From: an uncultured Pelagibacteraceae bacterium
Lineage (GTDB): Bacteria; Pseudomonadota; Alphaproteobacteria; Pelagibacterales; Pelagibacteraceae
Length of the DNA stretch: 35,285 bases
NCBI GenBank assembly: GCA_902631595.1
Contig: CACOZH010000006.1
Span: forward strand, 1-35,285
Direction of reading: 5' to 3'
In this document: positions 23,717 to 30,620 of the stretch, in pieces
Layout of the letters: each line of letters begins with the position of its first letter
Numbering within the stretch: position 1 is the first letter of the stretch
The notes under the pieces: model-generated
Told to the model about the DNA's origin: nothing
Databases searched by the model: none
What the model saw: only the letters and a program-made list of their open reading frames with translations
Made by a program: the position numbers and the translations under genes

Positions 23717-24111
23717 TTTTCTAATTTTTTCTTAAGATCTTCAGGTATTTTTGAAGGCTTTCCATTTTTATCAACTGAAACTAAATGTATCTCTGCTTTG
23801 GATATAATTTCGCTGTCTTTAAAAATAACTTGTTTCATTAAAATAGATGTTTTTGTAAATGATATAACCTCAGAAGTAATTTCCAGCGTATCTTCAAATC
23901 TAGCTGGTTTTTTATAATCTATATTACATGACTTAACAATTAGCAAAACTCCAAATTTTTTATGTATCGATGAATTAGTATATCCGAGTGAGTAAATTGC
24001 TTCTGACCTGGCGCGCTCTAAAAATTTTAAATAATTTGCATAGTAAACAACTCCTCCTGCATCTGTATCTTCATAGTAAACTTTAACTATAAAATTAAAT
24101 TTTTTTGCCAT
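23713..24111 (-). CDS. ybgC: YbgC-family acyl-CoA thioesterase
   Basis: A 132-residue hotdog-fold thioesterase. VYYEDTDAGGVVYYANYLKFLERARSEAI has the catalytic Asp17 and the family Y-x-D-T-D-x-G-x-V-Y-x-x-x-Y motif. Such enzymes hydrolyse short- or long-chain acyl-CoA or acyl-ACP and often lie next to tolQRAB-pal; the tol genes are not in this window. It has no signal peptide and acts in the cytoplasm. It is convergent with the glycosylase gene with shared stop bases. Confidence 0.9.
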   Translation of the reverse strand: MAKKFNFIVKVYYEDTDAGGVVYYANYLKFLERARSEAIYSLGYTNSSIHKKFGVLLIVKSCNIDYKKPARFEDTLEITSEVISFTKTSILMKQVIFKDSEIISKAEIHLVSVDKNGKPSKIPEDLKKKLEN

Positions 24112-24148
24112 AATCGATATTATTAACTATATTGAAAATAATTTTTAT

Positions 24149-24289
24149 ATGAAAGTTTTTATTCTTTGGTTAATTGGAGTTATTTTATGGAACTTTGGAT
24201 ACCCTTCCGCCTCGCCTTTGGAAGATGTTGTTGTTGCTGTATTATTATCCATTATTAGCGCGTATCTTAAAAAGTTTGTTAAAAATTGA
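24149..24289 (+). CDS. Small membrane protein of 46 residues, unknown function
   Basis: An ATG at 24149 opens a 46-codon frame ending TGA at 24287-24289. It encodes MKVFILWLIGVILWNFGYP, then SASPLEDVVVAVLLSII, then SAYLKKFVKN. That gives two hydrophobic segments (about residues 3-18 and 25-39) separated by a turn with P, S, P and acidic residues, and a basic C terminus, as expected for a two-pass inner membrane peptide. The gap between flanking genes (24112 to 24289) would otherwise be an unexplained 178 bp in a packed genome, and the frame ends exactly against the stop of the opposite DUF3047 gene (TGATCA). I recognise no family. Function is not assigned. Confidence 0.7.
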   Translation: MKVFILWLIGVILWNFGYPSASPLEDVVVAVLLSIISAYLKKFVKN

Positions 24290-24940
24290 TCAATTTGATG
24301 AAAAATAAATATTTTGATAATAAGAAATGGACCTCAATTTTGAATTATCAGTATCAGCCATTATAGCTACTCCATTTATCTCATTTAAATCTAGATCATG
24401 AAATTTTTTAAAATGTTCTTTAACATTTGCTTTTACTGTAACCCACTCATTTAGATTTTTCTTAGTAGTGGCCAAAACAAAATCTATTGATTTTTTAGTA
24501 TAGGGGCTTGGATGTGAAGCATTTATATCCTCATTGCTTGAAAAAACATAATTCATCGCTCTATTTGATAAGGGTGTAGCACCTGTTTTTTTAACAACAA
24601 ACACTCTAGCAGCATAATCGTGCCCTTTTTTACTCCTCTCATTTATACCTCTAAGATCCTTTTCAACCTTCCAAGTTATGTTTAAATATGGAGTTTTATT
24701 AAGGTCTATTTTTATTTCTTTTCCCAGGCCAGATGCAGAATTATCTGTTACGGCTTTTAAAAAGTTTCCATTATCATTTGAACCTAGAGAATATTGTGTT
24801 TTTGCGTCTGCACCCCTTACTTTTCTTACATCCAAGTTGCTAAATTCTTCTTCTGTAAATTCGAATACTCTAACTTCTTCAGCCACTAACTGGTTAGAAA
24901 GTACAAAAAATAAAATTAATAATTTGAAAATTTTTTTCAT
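24290..24940 (-). CDS. DUF3047-family exported protein
   Basis: A 216-residue protein with an N-terminal signal peptide (MKKIFKLLILFFVLSNQLVA, residues 1-20). The mature part contains YLNITWKVEKDLRG, DYAARVFVVKK, MNYVFSSN and a C-terminal VAIMADTDNSKLRSISYYQNIYF, the arrangement of DUF3047, a beta-sandwich-like domain resembling carbohydrate-binding folds. It is probably periplasmic and of unknown function. The stop abuts that of the small membrane gene with no base between, giving a convergent pair. The upstream 82 bp to the next small ORF (24941-25022) has no ribosome binding site that stands out. Confidence 0.8.
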   Translation of the reverse strand: MKKIFKLLILFFVLSNQLVAEEVRVFEFTEEEFSNLDVRKVRGADAKTQYSLGSNDNGNFLKAVTDNSASGLGKEIKIDLNKTPYLNITWKVEKDLRGINERSKKGHDYAARVFVVKKTGATPLSNRAMNYVFSSNEDINASHPSPYTKKSIDFVLATTKKNLNEWVTVKANVKEHFKKFHDLDLNEINGVAIMADTDNSKLRSISYYQNIYFSSN

Positions 24941-25022
24941 ATTTTTAAAAAAAAATTCTTAATACATTATTTTGACAAAATTTAAACATTCAAAAATCAA
25001 CTTTGGTTAGTATATTATAAAT

Positions 25023-25160
25023 ATGAAGACAATTTCGATTTTTATACTACTTATTTATTGGTCAATCATGATTTTAGCCCCTGTAATGTCTAAGGATACA
25101 AATTTTAGCAGGGCAAAAACAAACCAAATCAAGATAGTTGAACAAAAACCTAGGAGTTAA
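25023..25160 (+). CDS. Small secreted or membrane-anchored peptide of 45 residues, unknown function
   Basis: An ATG at 25023 opens a frame to a TAA at 25158-25160. It encodes MKTISIFILLIYWSIMILA, then PVMSKDTNFSRAKTNQIK, then IVEQKPRS: a single N-terminal hydrophobic stretch (residues 4-19), with a basic/polar tail that could lie outside or inside the membrane. It could be a signal-anchored micro-protein or a short periplasmic peptide after cleavage. Its stop overlaps by 4 bp the stop of the convergent SDR gene (TTAA), the same type of junction used by clearly real gene pairs here. No homologue is recognised from memory. Confidence 0.55.
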   Translation: MKTISIFILLIYWSIMILAPVMSKDTNFSRAKTNQIKIVEQKPRS

Positions 25161-25909
25161 TAGGTAGATCGGCCACCACTTATATCAAATACAGCAGCTG
25201 TAGAGAATGTATTTTCTTCTGAAGAAAGCCAACAAATTAAAGATGTAAATTCCTCAACCTCTAGAAATCTACCTCTTGGAACTTTTGACAACATTCTTTG
25301 TACATGTTCTTTAGTCATTTGATCCAAAATACGTGTTTTCGCACCCGCTGGAGTAACTGCATTTACTGCTATGTTCTTATCAGCCAGTTCTTTCCCTAAA
25401 GACTTGGTTAATGCAATAGCCCCTGCTTTTCCAGCGCTGTATGCACTGGCATTTGCGTTACCGTCTTTTCCAGCAACAGAAGCTACATTAACTATTCTAC
25501 CATAGTTATTTTTAACCATGTTAGGAACTATTGCTCGACAGCAATTAAATGTTCCCATTAAATTTATATCTACTACTTTTTTCCAGACATCTATATCATA
25601 ATCCCAAAGAGTTGCTGTTGGACCAGTAATACCAGCATTATTAATTAAAATATCAATATCAGAACTCTTGGTAATTTCTTTTACACAATCCTCAACGGCA
25701 TGATAATTTGATACATCGACGATGTTTGAGCTTAAGTTTGGATTATTTAAATCTTTTAACGATTTTTCAATCATCTTAGGATCAATATCCCAAATTATAA
25801 CTTTAGCCCCAGAATTCAAAAATCTTCTTGCAATATCCAGGCCAAATCCCTGAGCTCCACCTGTTATTACTGCAGTCTTATTATTAAAATTAAATGAAAT
25901 ATTATCCAT
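25157..25909 (-). CDS. Short-chain dehydrogenase/reductase (FabG-like)
   Basis: A 250-residue classical SDR. TGGAQGFG (residues 16-23) binds NAD(P), NNAG lies near residue 90, the active-site Ser is in NVASVAG and the Tyr/Lys pair in AYSAGKAG. Family members oxidise alcohols or reduce ketones of small molecules. It is the last gene of the TRAP/NCS1 transport operon and begins directly at the NCS1 stop (no gap), so it probably acts on the transported compound rather than in fatty acid synthesis (inference). The 3' end shares the TTAA with the small ORF on the opposite strand. Confidence 0.88.
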   Translation of the reverse strand: MDNISFNFNNKTAVITGGAQGFGLDIARRFLNSGAKVIIWDIDPKMIEKSLKDLNNPNLSSNIVDVSNYHAVEDCVKEITKSSDIDILINNAGITGPTATLWDYDIDVWKKVVDINLMGTFNCCRAIVPNMVKNNYGRIVNVASVAGKDGNANASAYSAGKAGAIALTKSLGKELADKNIAVNAVTPAGAKTRILDQMTKEHVQRMLSKVPRGRFLEVEEFTSLICWLSSEENTFSTAAVFDISGGRSTY

Positions 25910-27385
25910 TTAATCACTCGCCAATAAATAATAAGTGATATAAGAAATAAAAGCACCAATTAACCATGAGAAGCTTTGTAAAAATCTCAAATCTGCATTC
26001 CAAATTGTTGAGGCGGCAAATATAAATCCAATAATGATTGAATATAAACCTTTGATCTGCCAGCCACCACTGTAAAAGTAAGTTCCTTTTTTTAAATCAG
26101 AAAAAATATCTTTTGAGATGTATTCTTTATTTTTAATTAAATAATAGTCAGCGATTATAACCCCAGCTATTGGACCGAAAAAAGATCCTATTGTATCAAT
26201 TATAGATAATGCTCCTGATTGACTTAAAATTGGAAGCCATAATCCACCAAACACCAAACCGATAATAATAATCAGTAGACCAGAACTTGATTTATCTAAG
26301 TTCTTAGGAAAGAAGTTCAATAATGCATTTTGGGTTGGAATATAGTTTGCAATTAAATTGGACGATCCTGAAGCAACTAATATAAAAAAAATTGCAATTA
26401 CAGTTAAAAAACTATTATCAATCTTACCAATAATATCAGTAGGATTAGTCAATAATTGATCTACTTCTAACATTTTTTTGGCCATGACAATATCTGCACC
26501 TATAACAATAAATACTGATGCAAATGAAAAAATAATTAAATTTATTATTAAAGATAGATTACCTTTAAAATTTTCTGAACTATTTTTAACATATCTTGAA
26601 AAATCACCTATGTTTAAAATAACAATTGAGAAAAAAGCAAATAATGTTCCTATTAAACTTATTAGAGTTAAAAGATTATCTTTGGAGACAATATTTTCAG
26701 TCGATACACTAAGTGCAAATGCACTGATTATTTCCTTTGAATTTTCACCTGCAAGTATAATTAGAAATACTGCTAAACCTATATAAACAAACCAAGCAGA
26801 AAAATTTAAAATATATTTTGTAAAGTTTTGACCTTGTTTAAACAAATAGAATTGAATTACTAGAGCAAATATAAAACTAAACCAGTCAATTAGATCCATT
26901 CCCATTATAAATAACAGGAACATTTCATTTTCTAAAATAGCATCATTATAATTAAAAATAAAAATTCTTATCAAATATCCAATCGATTTTGAAATAAAGA
27001 ATGTCTGAATTCCAAACATGAACATACCTACAATGCCTCTTAACATTCCGATATATCTTGCTCCCGCTATTCCAAATGAACTTCTTAAGATTACTGGAAA
27101 AGGTAAGCCATATTTTTGTGATGGTTGGCCAATTATATAAGAAAAGATTGCGACTAAAAAGCCTGCAGAGACACATGCTGCCAAAACAATAATTATATTT
27201 AAGTCATATACTAAATACAAAGAAGCGATTAACGAAAAACCTATTAAACTTTGAATATTGTTTGCCCAAAAACAAAATATATCTCCACTAGACCAATTTT
27301 TATCATTTGGGTTAACTCCAACTATATCCCAATTAGTTAAATGTATATTTGCTTTTTCCTGACTCACTTCCGAGATAATAAACAA
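25910..27385 (-). CDS. NCS1-family permease (nucleobase/allantoin/hydantoin-type)
   Basis: A 491-residue membrane protein with about 12 hydrophobic segments. The N-terminal TNWDIVGVNPNDKNWSSGDIFCFWANNIQ is the NCS1 entry motif, and GLPFPVILRSSFGIAGARY and a central WQIKG segment follow. Homologues import nucleobases, allantoin or hydantoins with Na+ or H+. The substrate is unknown. The start is uncertain: the frame begins at TTG 27385 (MFIISEVS) with no ATG; a GTG at 27367 (VSQEKANIHL) is an alternative with a closer GGA. It lies 7 bp after dctM and is followed with no gap by the SDR gene, making it a member of the TRAP operon. Confidence 0.88.
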   Translation of the reverse strand: MFIISEVSQEKANIHLTNWDIVGVNPNDKNWSSGDIFCFWANNIQSLIGFSLIASLYLVYDLNIIIVLAACVSAGFLVAIFSYIIGQPSQKYGLPFPVILRSSFGIAGARYIGMLRGIVGMFMFGIQTFFISKSIGYLIRIFIFNYNDAILENEMFLLFIMGMDLIDWFSFIFALVIQFYLFKQGQNFTKYILNFSAWFVYIGLAVFLIILAGENSKEIISAFALSVSTENIVSKDNLLTLISLIGTLFAFFSIVILNIGDFSRYVKNSSENFKGNLSLIINLIIFSFASVFIVIGADIVMAKKMLEVDQLLTNPTDIIGKIDNSFLTVIAIFFILVASGSSNLIANYIPTQNALLNFFPKNLDKSSSGLLIIIIGLVFGGLWLPILSQSGALSIIDTIGSFFGPIAGVIIADYYLIKNKEYISKDIFSDLKKGTYFYSGGWQIKGLYSIIIGFIFAASTIWNADLRFLQSFSWLIGAFISYITYYLLASD

Positions 27386-27392
27386 TTATTTA

Positions 27393-28742
27393 CTACTGTC
27401 CATATAACAGTGTTGGTAGCCAAAGCACTATTTTGGGAAATGCTATTATAATAATTAAGCCAATTACTTGAAGGACCATAAATTGCATCATGCCAAGGTA
27501 AATATCTTTTAAATCCCACTCAGGCACCACTCCTTTTAAAAAATAAGCAGATAAGGCTACAGGTGGAGACAGCCAGGCGGTCTGAAGGTTAACTGCTACT
27601 AAAATCGCAAACCAAATTAAACTAAATTCTAGTGCTTCAATTAGTGGTAAAATTATTGGTACAATTATCATTACAATAGGCACCCATTCTAATGGCCAAC
27701 CTAATAAAAAAATCATAACCATCACCATTGCTAAAATTAAATATCTATTCATTTCAAGAGATAGAAGAAAATCAGTCAAAACCATTGGAGTTCCTAACCT
27801 TGCAAAAACAGCTCCAAAAAAGTTTGATGCGGCAACTAAAACCATTATCAGTGCAGAGATCTCCAATGTTTTAACTAACGCATCTTGTAATTTTGGTAAT
27901 GACAATTTTCTATAGGCCAGAGCCAGGAGAAGTGAACCAGCAGCACCACATCCAGCTGCCTCTGTAGGTGTTGCAAAACCAAATAATATACTTCCAAGAG
28001 CAGCAAATACTAAAGCTGCGGGAGGAACTAATCCTAGAAAAAACTCTATCCAAACAGCCTTCATGCTTTTTGCTCTGAGCTCCTCAGGAACAGTTGGTCC
28101 TAACTTAGGATTTATCATACATCTAACTGTTGTATAAGCTGCATATAAACAAGCTAATAAAATGCCCGGTAAAATAGCTGCTGCAAATAAGTCGGTAACA
28201 GGGATTTCCATTATTGGACCCATTACAACAAGCATAATGCTTGGAGGAATTAATATTCCTAAAGTGCCTCCAGCTGTAATAGTTCCTGCTGCTAGCTTCA
28301 CATCATAACCTGATTTATTCATTGATTTTGCAGCCATAATTCCCAATATTGTTACTGAAGCTCCAACAATTCCTGTTGCAGCCGCAAAAATTACAGAAAC
28401 AAATAAAACTGCATAATATAAAGATCCTCTTACTTTTGCTAACATCATTTGAAAGGCAGAAAACAATCTTTCCATTAATCCAGCTTGTTCCATCATTATT
28501 CCCATGAATACAAAGAGCGGTACGGCGGCTAAAGTTTGTTCGGTCATGACCATGGAAAATTGTAGAGTCATCAAATAGAAAACTAACTTTCCAAATCCAA
28601 GATAGCCAAAAACAAAACCTAAAAAAATTAACGTAAAAGATATAGGAAATCCTATAAATATTGCGAACAACATTACTCCAATTAATATAAAGCCCAATAT
28701 GGCTGGATCAATTAAATGAGAAATCATTCTTGTCCAGGCCAC
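27393..28742 (-). CDS. dctM: TRAP transporter large permease (DctM-type)
   Basis: A 449-residue membrane protein with the DctM signature: about 12 segments, LFVFMGIMMEQAGL, GGTLGILIPPSIMLVVMG and FATPTEAAGCGAAGSLL. It is the Na+-driven channel of a tripartite ATP-independent transporter working with the small permease (overlap 19 bp upstream) and the receptor. The long SIMLVVMGPIMEIPVTDLFAAAILPGI and PLEWVPIVMIIVPI segments place it in the larger mannitol/chloroaromatic-type DctM group. The substrate is inferred to be an organic acid or similar anion. Confidence 0.93.
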   Translation of the reverse strand: MAWTRMISHLIDPAILGFILIGVMLFAIFIGFPISFTLIFLGFVFGYLGFGKLVFYLMTLQFSMVMTEQTLAAVPLFVFMGIMMEQAGLMERLFSAFQMMLAKVRGSLYYAVLFVSVIFAAATGIVGASVTILGIMAAKSMNKSGYDVKLAAGTITAGGTLGILIPPSIMLVVMGPIMEIPVTDLFAAAILPGILLACLYAAYTTVRCMINPKLGPTVPEELRAKSMKAVWIEFFLGLVPPAALVFAALGSILFGFATPTEAAGCGAAGSLLLALAYRKLSLPKLQDALVKTLEISALIMVLVAASNFFGAVFARLGTPMVLTDFLLSLEMNRYLILAMVMVMIFLLGWPLEWVPIVMIIVPIILPLIEALEFSLIWFAILVAVNLQTAWLSPPVALSAYFLKGVVPEWDLKDIYLGMMQFMVLQVIGLIIIIAFPKIVLWLPTLLYGQ

Positions 28743-29335
28743 CTTCCCTTTGTCATTGCATAATAACTCTTAAGCAATTCTGAAACTCCTTGTACTAATA
28801 AAAATATTATACCAAACCATAAACATGATTTTATAGGCCACATATAAGGCATCCATGTTGTATCCATTCCTCTTTCATTTCTCATAATAGATTCTTGGAC
28901 AAATATTGTTGTCATATAAAGAAATACAATTAAACCTGGAAAATAAAATAAAAGATAAAGCCAAAAATCAATTTTACCTTGAGTTTTGGTTTTAAAATTT
29001 CTGTATAAAAAATCTGCTCTTATATGAACACCTTTTGAAAGAGCATAACCAGCACCTAACATAAATAAAGCTCCATATAAAAAACGACTCATGTCGTATG
29101 CCCAAATTGTAGGCGCTAAGAAAAGTTTCCTTGCTAAGACCTCATAAACCATTCCTAAAATCAATGGAATTGTTATCCAACAAACAATGTTTCCTATAAT
29201 TTTATTAAATTTATCTATTGAAACTATTGCTTTTGCCATCCAAGTTGGCATGTCATCAGGCATTTTACCTGATCCTCCACGCCTTTCGGCTATCATTTCA
29301 TCTGATATATCTAGATTAGTAGGTTTATCTGTCAT
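28724..29335 (-). CDS. dctQ: TRAP transporter small permease (DctQ-type)
   Basis: A 203-residue membrane protein with four helices and the DctQ pattern (IGNIVCWITIPLILGMVYEVLARKLF..., GALFMLGAGYALSKGVHIRADFLYRN). The hydrophilic N-terminal tail of about 40 residues is unusually long for DctQ. It is separated from the receptor gene by 51 bp holding a strong hairpin (29348-29373), and overlaps dctM by 19 bp. It couples the receptor to the large permease. Confidence 0.92.
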   Translation of the reverse strand: MTDKPTNLDISDEMIAERRGGSGKMPDDMPTWMAKAIVSIDKFNKIIGNIVCWITIPLILGMVYEVLARKLFLAPTIWAYDMSRFLYGALFMLGAGYALSKGVHIRADFLYRNFKTKTQGKIDFWLYLLFYFPGLIVFLYMTTIFVQESIMRNERGMDTTWMPYMWPIKSCLWFGIIFLLVQGVSELLKSYYAMTKGRWPGQE

Positions 29336-29347
29336 TATTTAAAAGGG

Positions 29348-29373
29348 GAAAGCGGGCGACTACCGCCCGCTTC
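29348..29373 (-). terminator. GC-rich hairpin between the TRAP receptor and permease genes
   Basis: A perfect 9-bp stem-loop in 26 bases. The minus strand reads AAGCGGGCG-GTAGT-CGCCCGCTT, with the 8 bp GC-rich core at 29351-29358 and 29364-29371. It is followed in transcription direction by TTTCCCCTTTT, a weak U-rich tail. It sits 13 bp before the DctQ start and 14 bp after the DctP stop. Such an intercistronic hairpin in a TRAP operon would stabilise or terminate much of the receptor transcript, so that the receptor is made in excess over the membrane subunits. Confidence in the fold is high; its role is inferred. Confidence 0.8.
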
Positions 29374-29386
29374 AATAAAGTTTAGT

Positions 29387-30481
29387 TTACTTCAAAGAAT
29401 TTGCATAAGCCATTCCTAGCTTAGCATTTGAAGATTGTGCTCCTGACCAAAACGGAACCGCAACATTAGCAAAGTTTACCATTGAGTCGTAAACTTCTTT
29501 AAAGAAAGCATTCTCTTTAGAGTTTTTGTCTAAAGTAGCTTTTGCAGCTGCCATGTATTCTGGGAAGTAGTCTGCTGGAGTGTCTTCAAGAATTACACCA
29601 TGTTTTGTTGTAAGTTCTTTTAGAGCCTCTCCATTTACTTTGATCCTGTAAGCTAAAGATCTCATTAAAGATGCATCTGCTGCAATTTTTAATGAATTTT
29701 TCTCATGATCAGAAAGTTTATTATATTTTGATCCATTCATATAAAAGTCAGCATTAACTACTACTTGGTGTAAACCTTGTAGATAGTAATGTTTTAAGAC
29801 CTTGTGGATACCAAATACCATATCTGGTTTTGGACAACACCATTCAGCTGCATCAATTGTACCTGCTTCTAAAGCTGGTAGAATGTCTCCACCACCCATT
29901 GCAACAGACGCAATACCTATGTCTTTGTAAGTTTGACCTGGAATTCCCGGAGGTGTTCTAAATTTGAATGTTCTAAAGTCATCCATATTTTTTATTTTTC
30001 TAGGAAACCATCCAAGAGCTTCTGGTCCAACTGGTTGAAGCATAAAACCCTTGATGTCTCTGTCCATTTCTTTCCAAAGTCTATCATAAAGTTGTTCACC
30101 ACCACCCATCAAGAACCATGATAGGAAAGCAATGTTGTCTATACCTACACCACCACCTGCTACTGGAGATCCAAATAACATAGCCGCAGGATGTTCTCCT
30201 GACCAATAGTGAGTCCATGCAAATCCACAATCAATTAATCCTTTGTCTACAGCATCTAGTGTTTCTTTTACACCAACTACTGTTCCAGCAGGCATGATTT
30301 CAAATTTTAATGATCCCTGTGTAAGTTTTGTTACGTTGTCAGTAAAATCTCTAAGCATTTTGACTTCGTCACCTTTTGCGTTCAAGACGGTCTGACATTT
30401 AAATGTTGTTGCAGCATTGGCACTATTAAAAAGTCCCATTAAAAAAAATACCGCAAATAACGTTGAAATGATTTTTTTCAT
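29387..30481 (-). CDS. dctP: TRAP transporter solute-binding protein (DctP-type)
   Basis: A 364-residue periplasmic receptor. Residues 1-23 are a signal peptide (MKKIISTLFAVFFLMGLFNS then ANA). The mature domain has MLRDFTDNVTKLTQGSLKFEIMPAGTVVG, FKFRTPPGIPGQTYKDIGIA, the Arg of which would bind the carboxylate (R in KFRTP), and ALEAGTIDAAEW of the TRAP receptor helix. WCCPKPDMVFGIHKVLKHYYLQGLHQ places it in the TakP/mannitol-chloroaromatic branch, which includes 2-oxo-acid receptors. The exact ligand is not determined. The first gene of the minus-strand operon, with a good Shine-Dalgarno sequence. Confidence 0.92.
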   Translation of the reverse strand: MKKIISTLFAVFFLMGLFNSANAATTFKCQTVLNAKGDEVKMLRDFTDNVTKLTQGSLKFEIMPAGTVVGVKETLDAVDKGLIDCGFAWTHYWSGEHPAAMLFGSPVAGGGVGIDNIAFLSWFLMGGGEQLYDRLWKEMDRDIKGFMLQPVGPEALGWFPRKIKNMDDFRTFKFRTPPGIPGQTYKDIGIASVAMGGGDILPALEAGTIDAAEWCCPKPDMVFGIHKVLKHYYLQGLHQVVVNADFYMNGSKYNKLSDHEKNSLKIAADASLMRSLAYRIKVNGEALKELTTKHGVILEDTPADYFPEYMAAAKATLDKNSKENAFFKEVYDSMVNFANVAVPFWSGAQSSNAKLGMAYANSLK

Positions 30482-30485
30482 TTTT

Positions 30486-30491
30486 CCCTCT
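30486..30491 (-). promoter_or_regulatory. Shine-Dalgarno sequence of the TRAP receptor gene
   Basis: The minus strand reads AGAGGG 4 bp before the ATG at 30481 (AGAGGGAAAAATG). Together with the hairpin after the gene it suggests strong expression of the receptor compared with the permeases. Confidence 0.65.
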
Positions 30492-30620
30492 TTCTTTGTT
30501 AAATTTAACGGTGATATCCTCTCAAAAAAAGACTTTGATTACAAGCGACAAATCACACAAATGTGGAGAAAAATTATTATATTATGTTAAATAATAAAAT
30601 AAATTTGAGACAATTCTATT
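30492..30620. promoter_or_regulatory. Divergent intergenic region between TRAP receptor and GMC dehydrogenase genes
   Basis: This 129 bp stretch is the longest gene-free space in the window apart from the small ORF regions. It must hold the promoters of both operons. A CACA-CAAA-TGTG imperfect dyad lies about 30553-30566 and an AT-only inverted repeat (TTATTAT ... ATAATAA) about 30575-30597. Both could be regulator sites or chance repeats in AT-rich DNA. No clear -35/-10 pair with good spacing was found. Confidence 0.35.

Noticed and set aside
24678-24962. 94-codon plus-strand frame over the DUF3047 gene
   Set aside because: Shadow frame, opposed to a signal-peptide protein with recognised family segments.
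24961-25022. TTGACA at 24972-24977 as a -35 for the small ORF at 25023
   Set aside because: The -10 region at 17 bp distance reads AATCAA, not a promoter; the TATATT near 25011 has no -35 at proper spacing.
26478-26786. 102-codon frame antisense to the NCS1 permease
   Set aside because: It lies wholly within the permease, is the complement of hydrophobic helices, and has no family motif.
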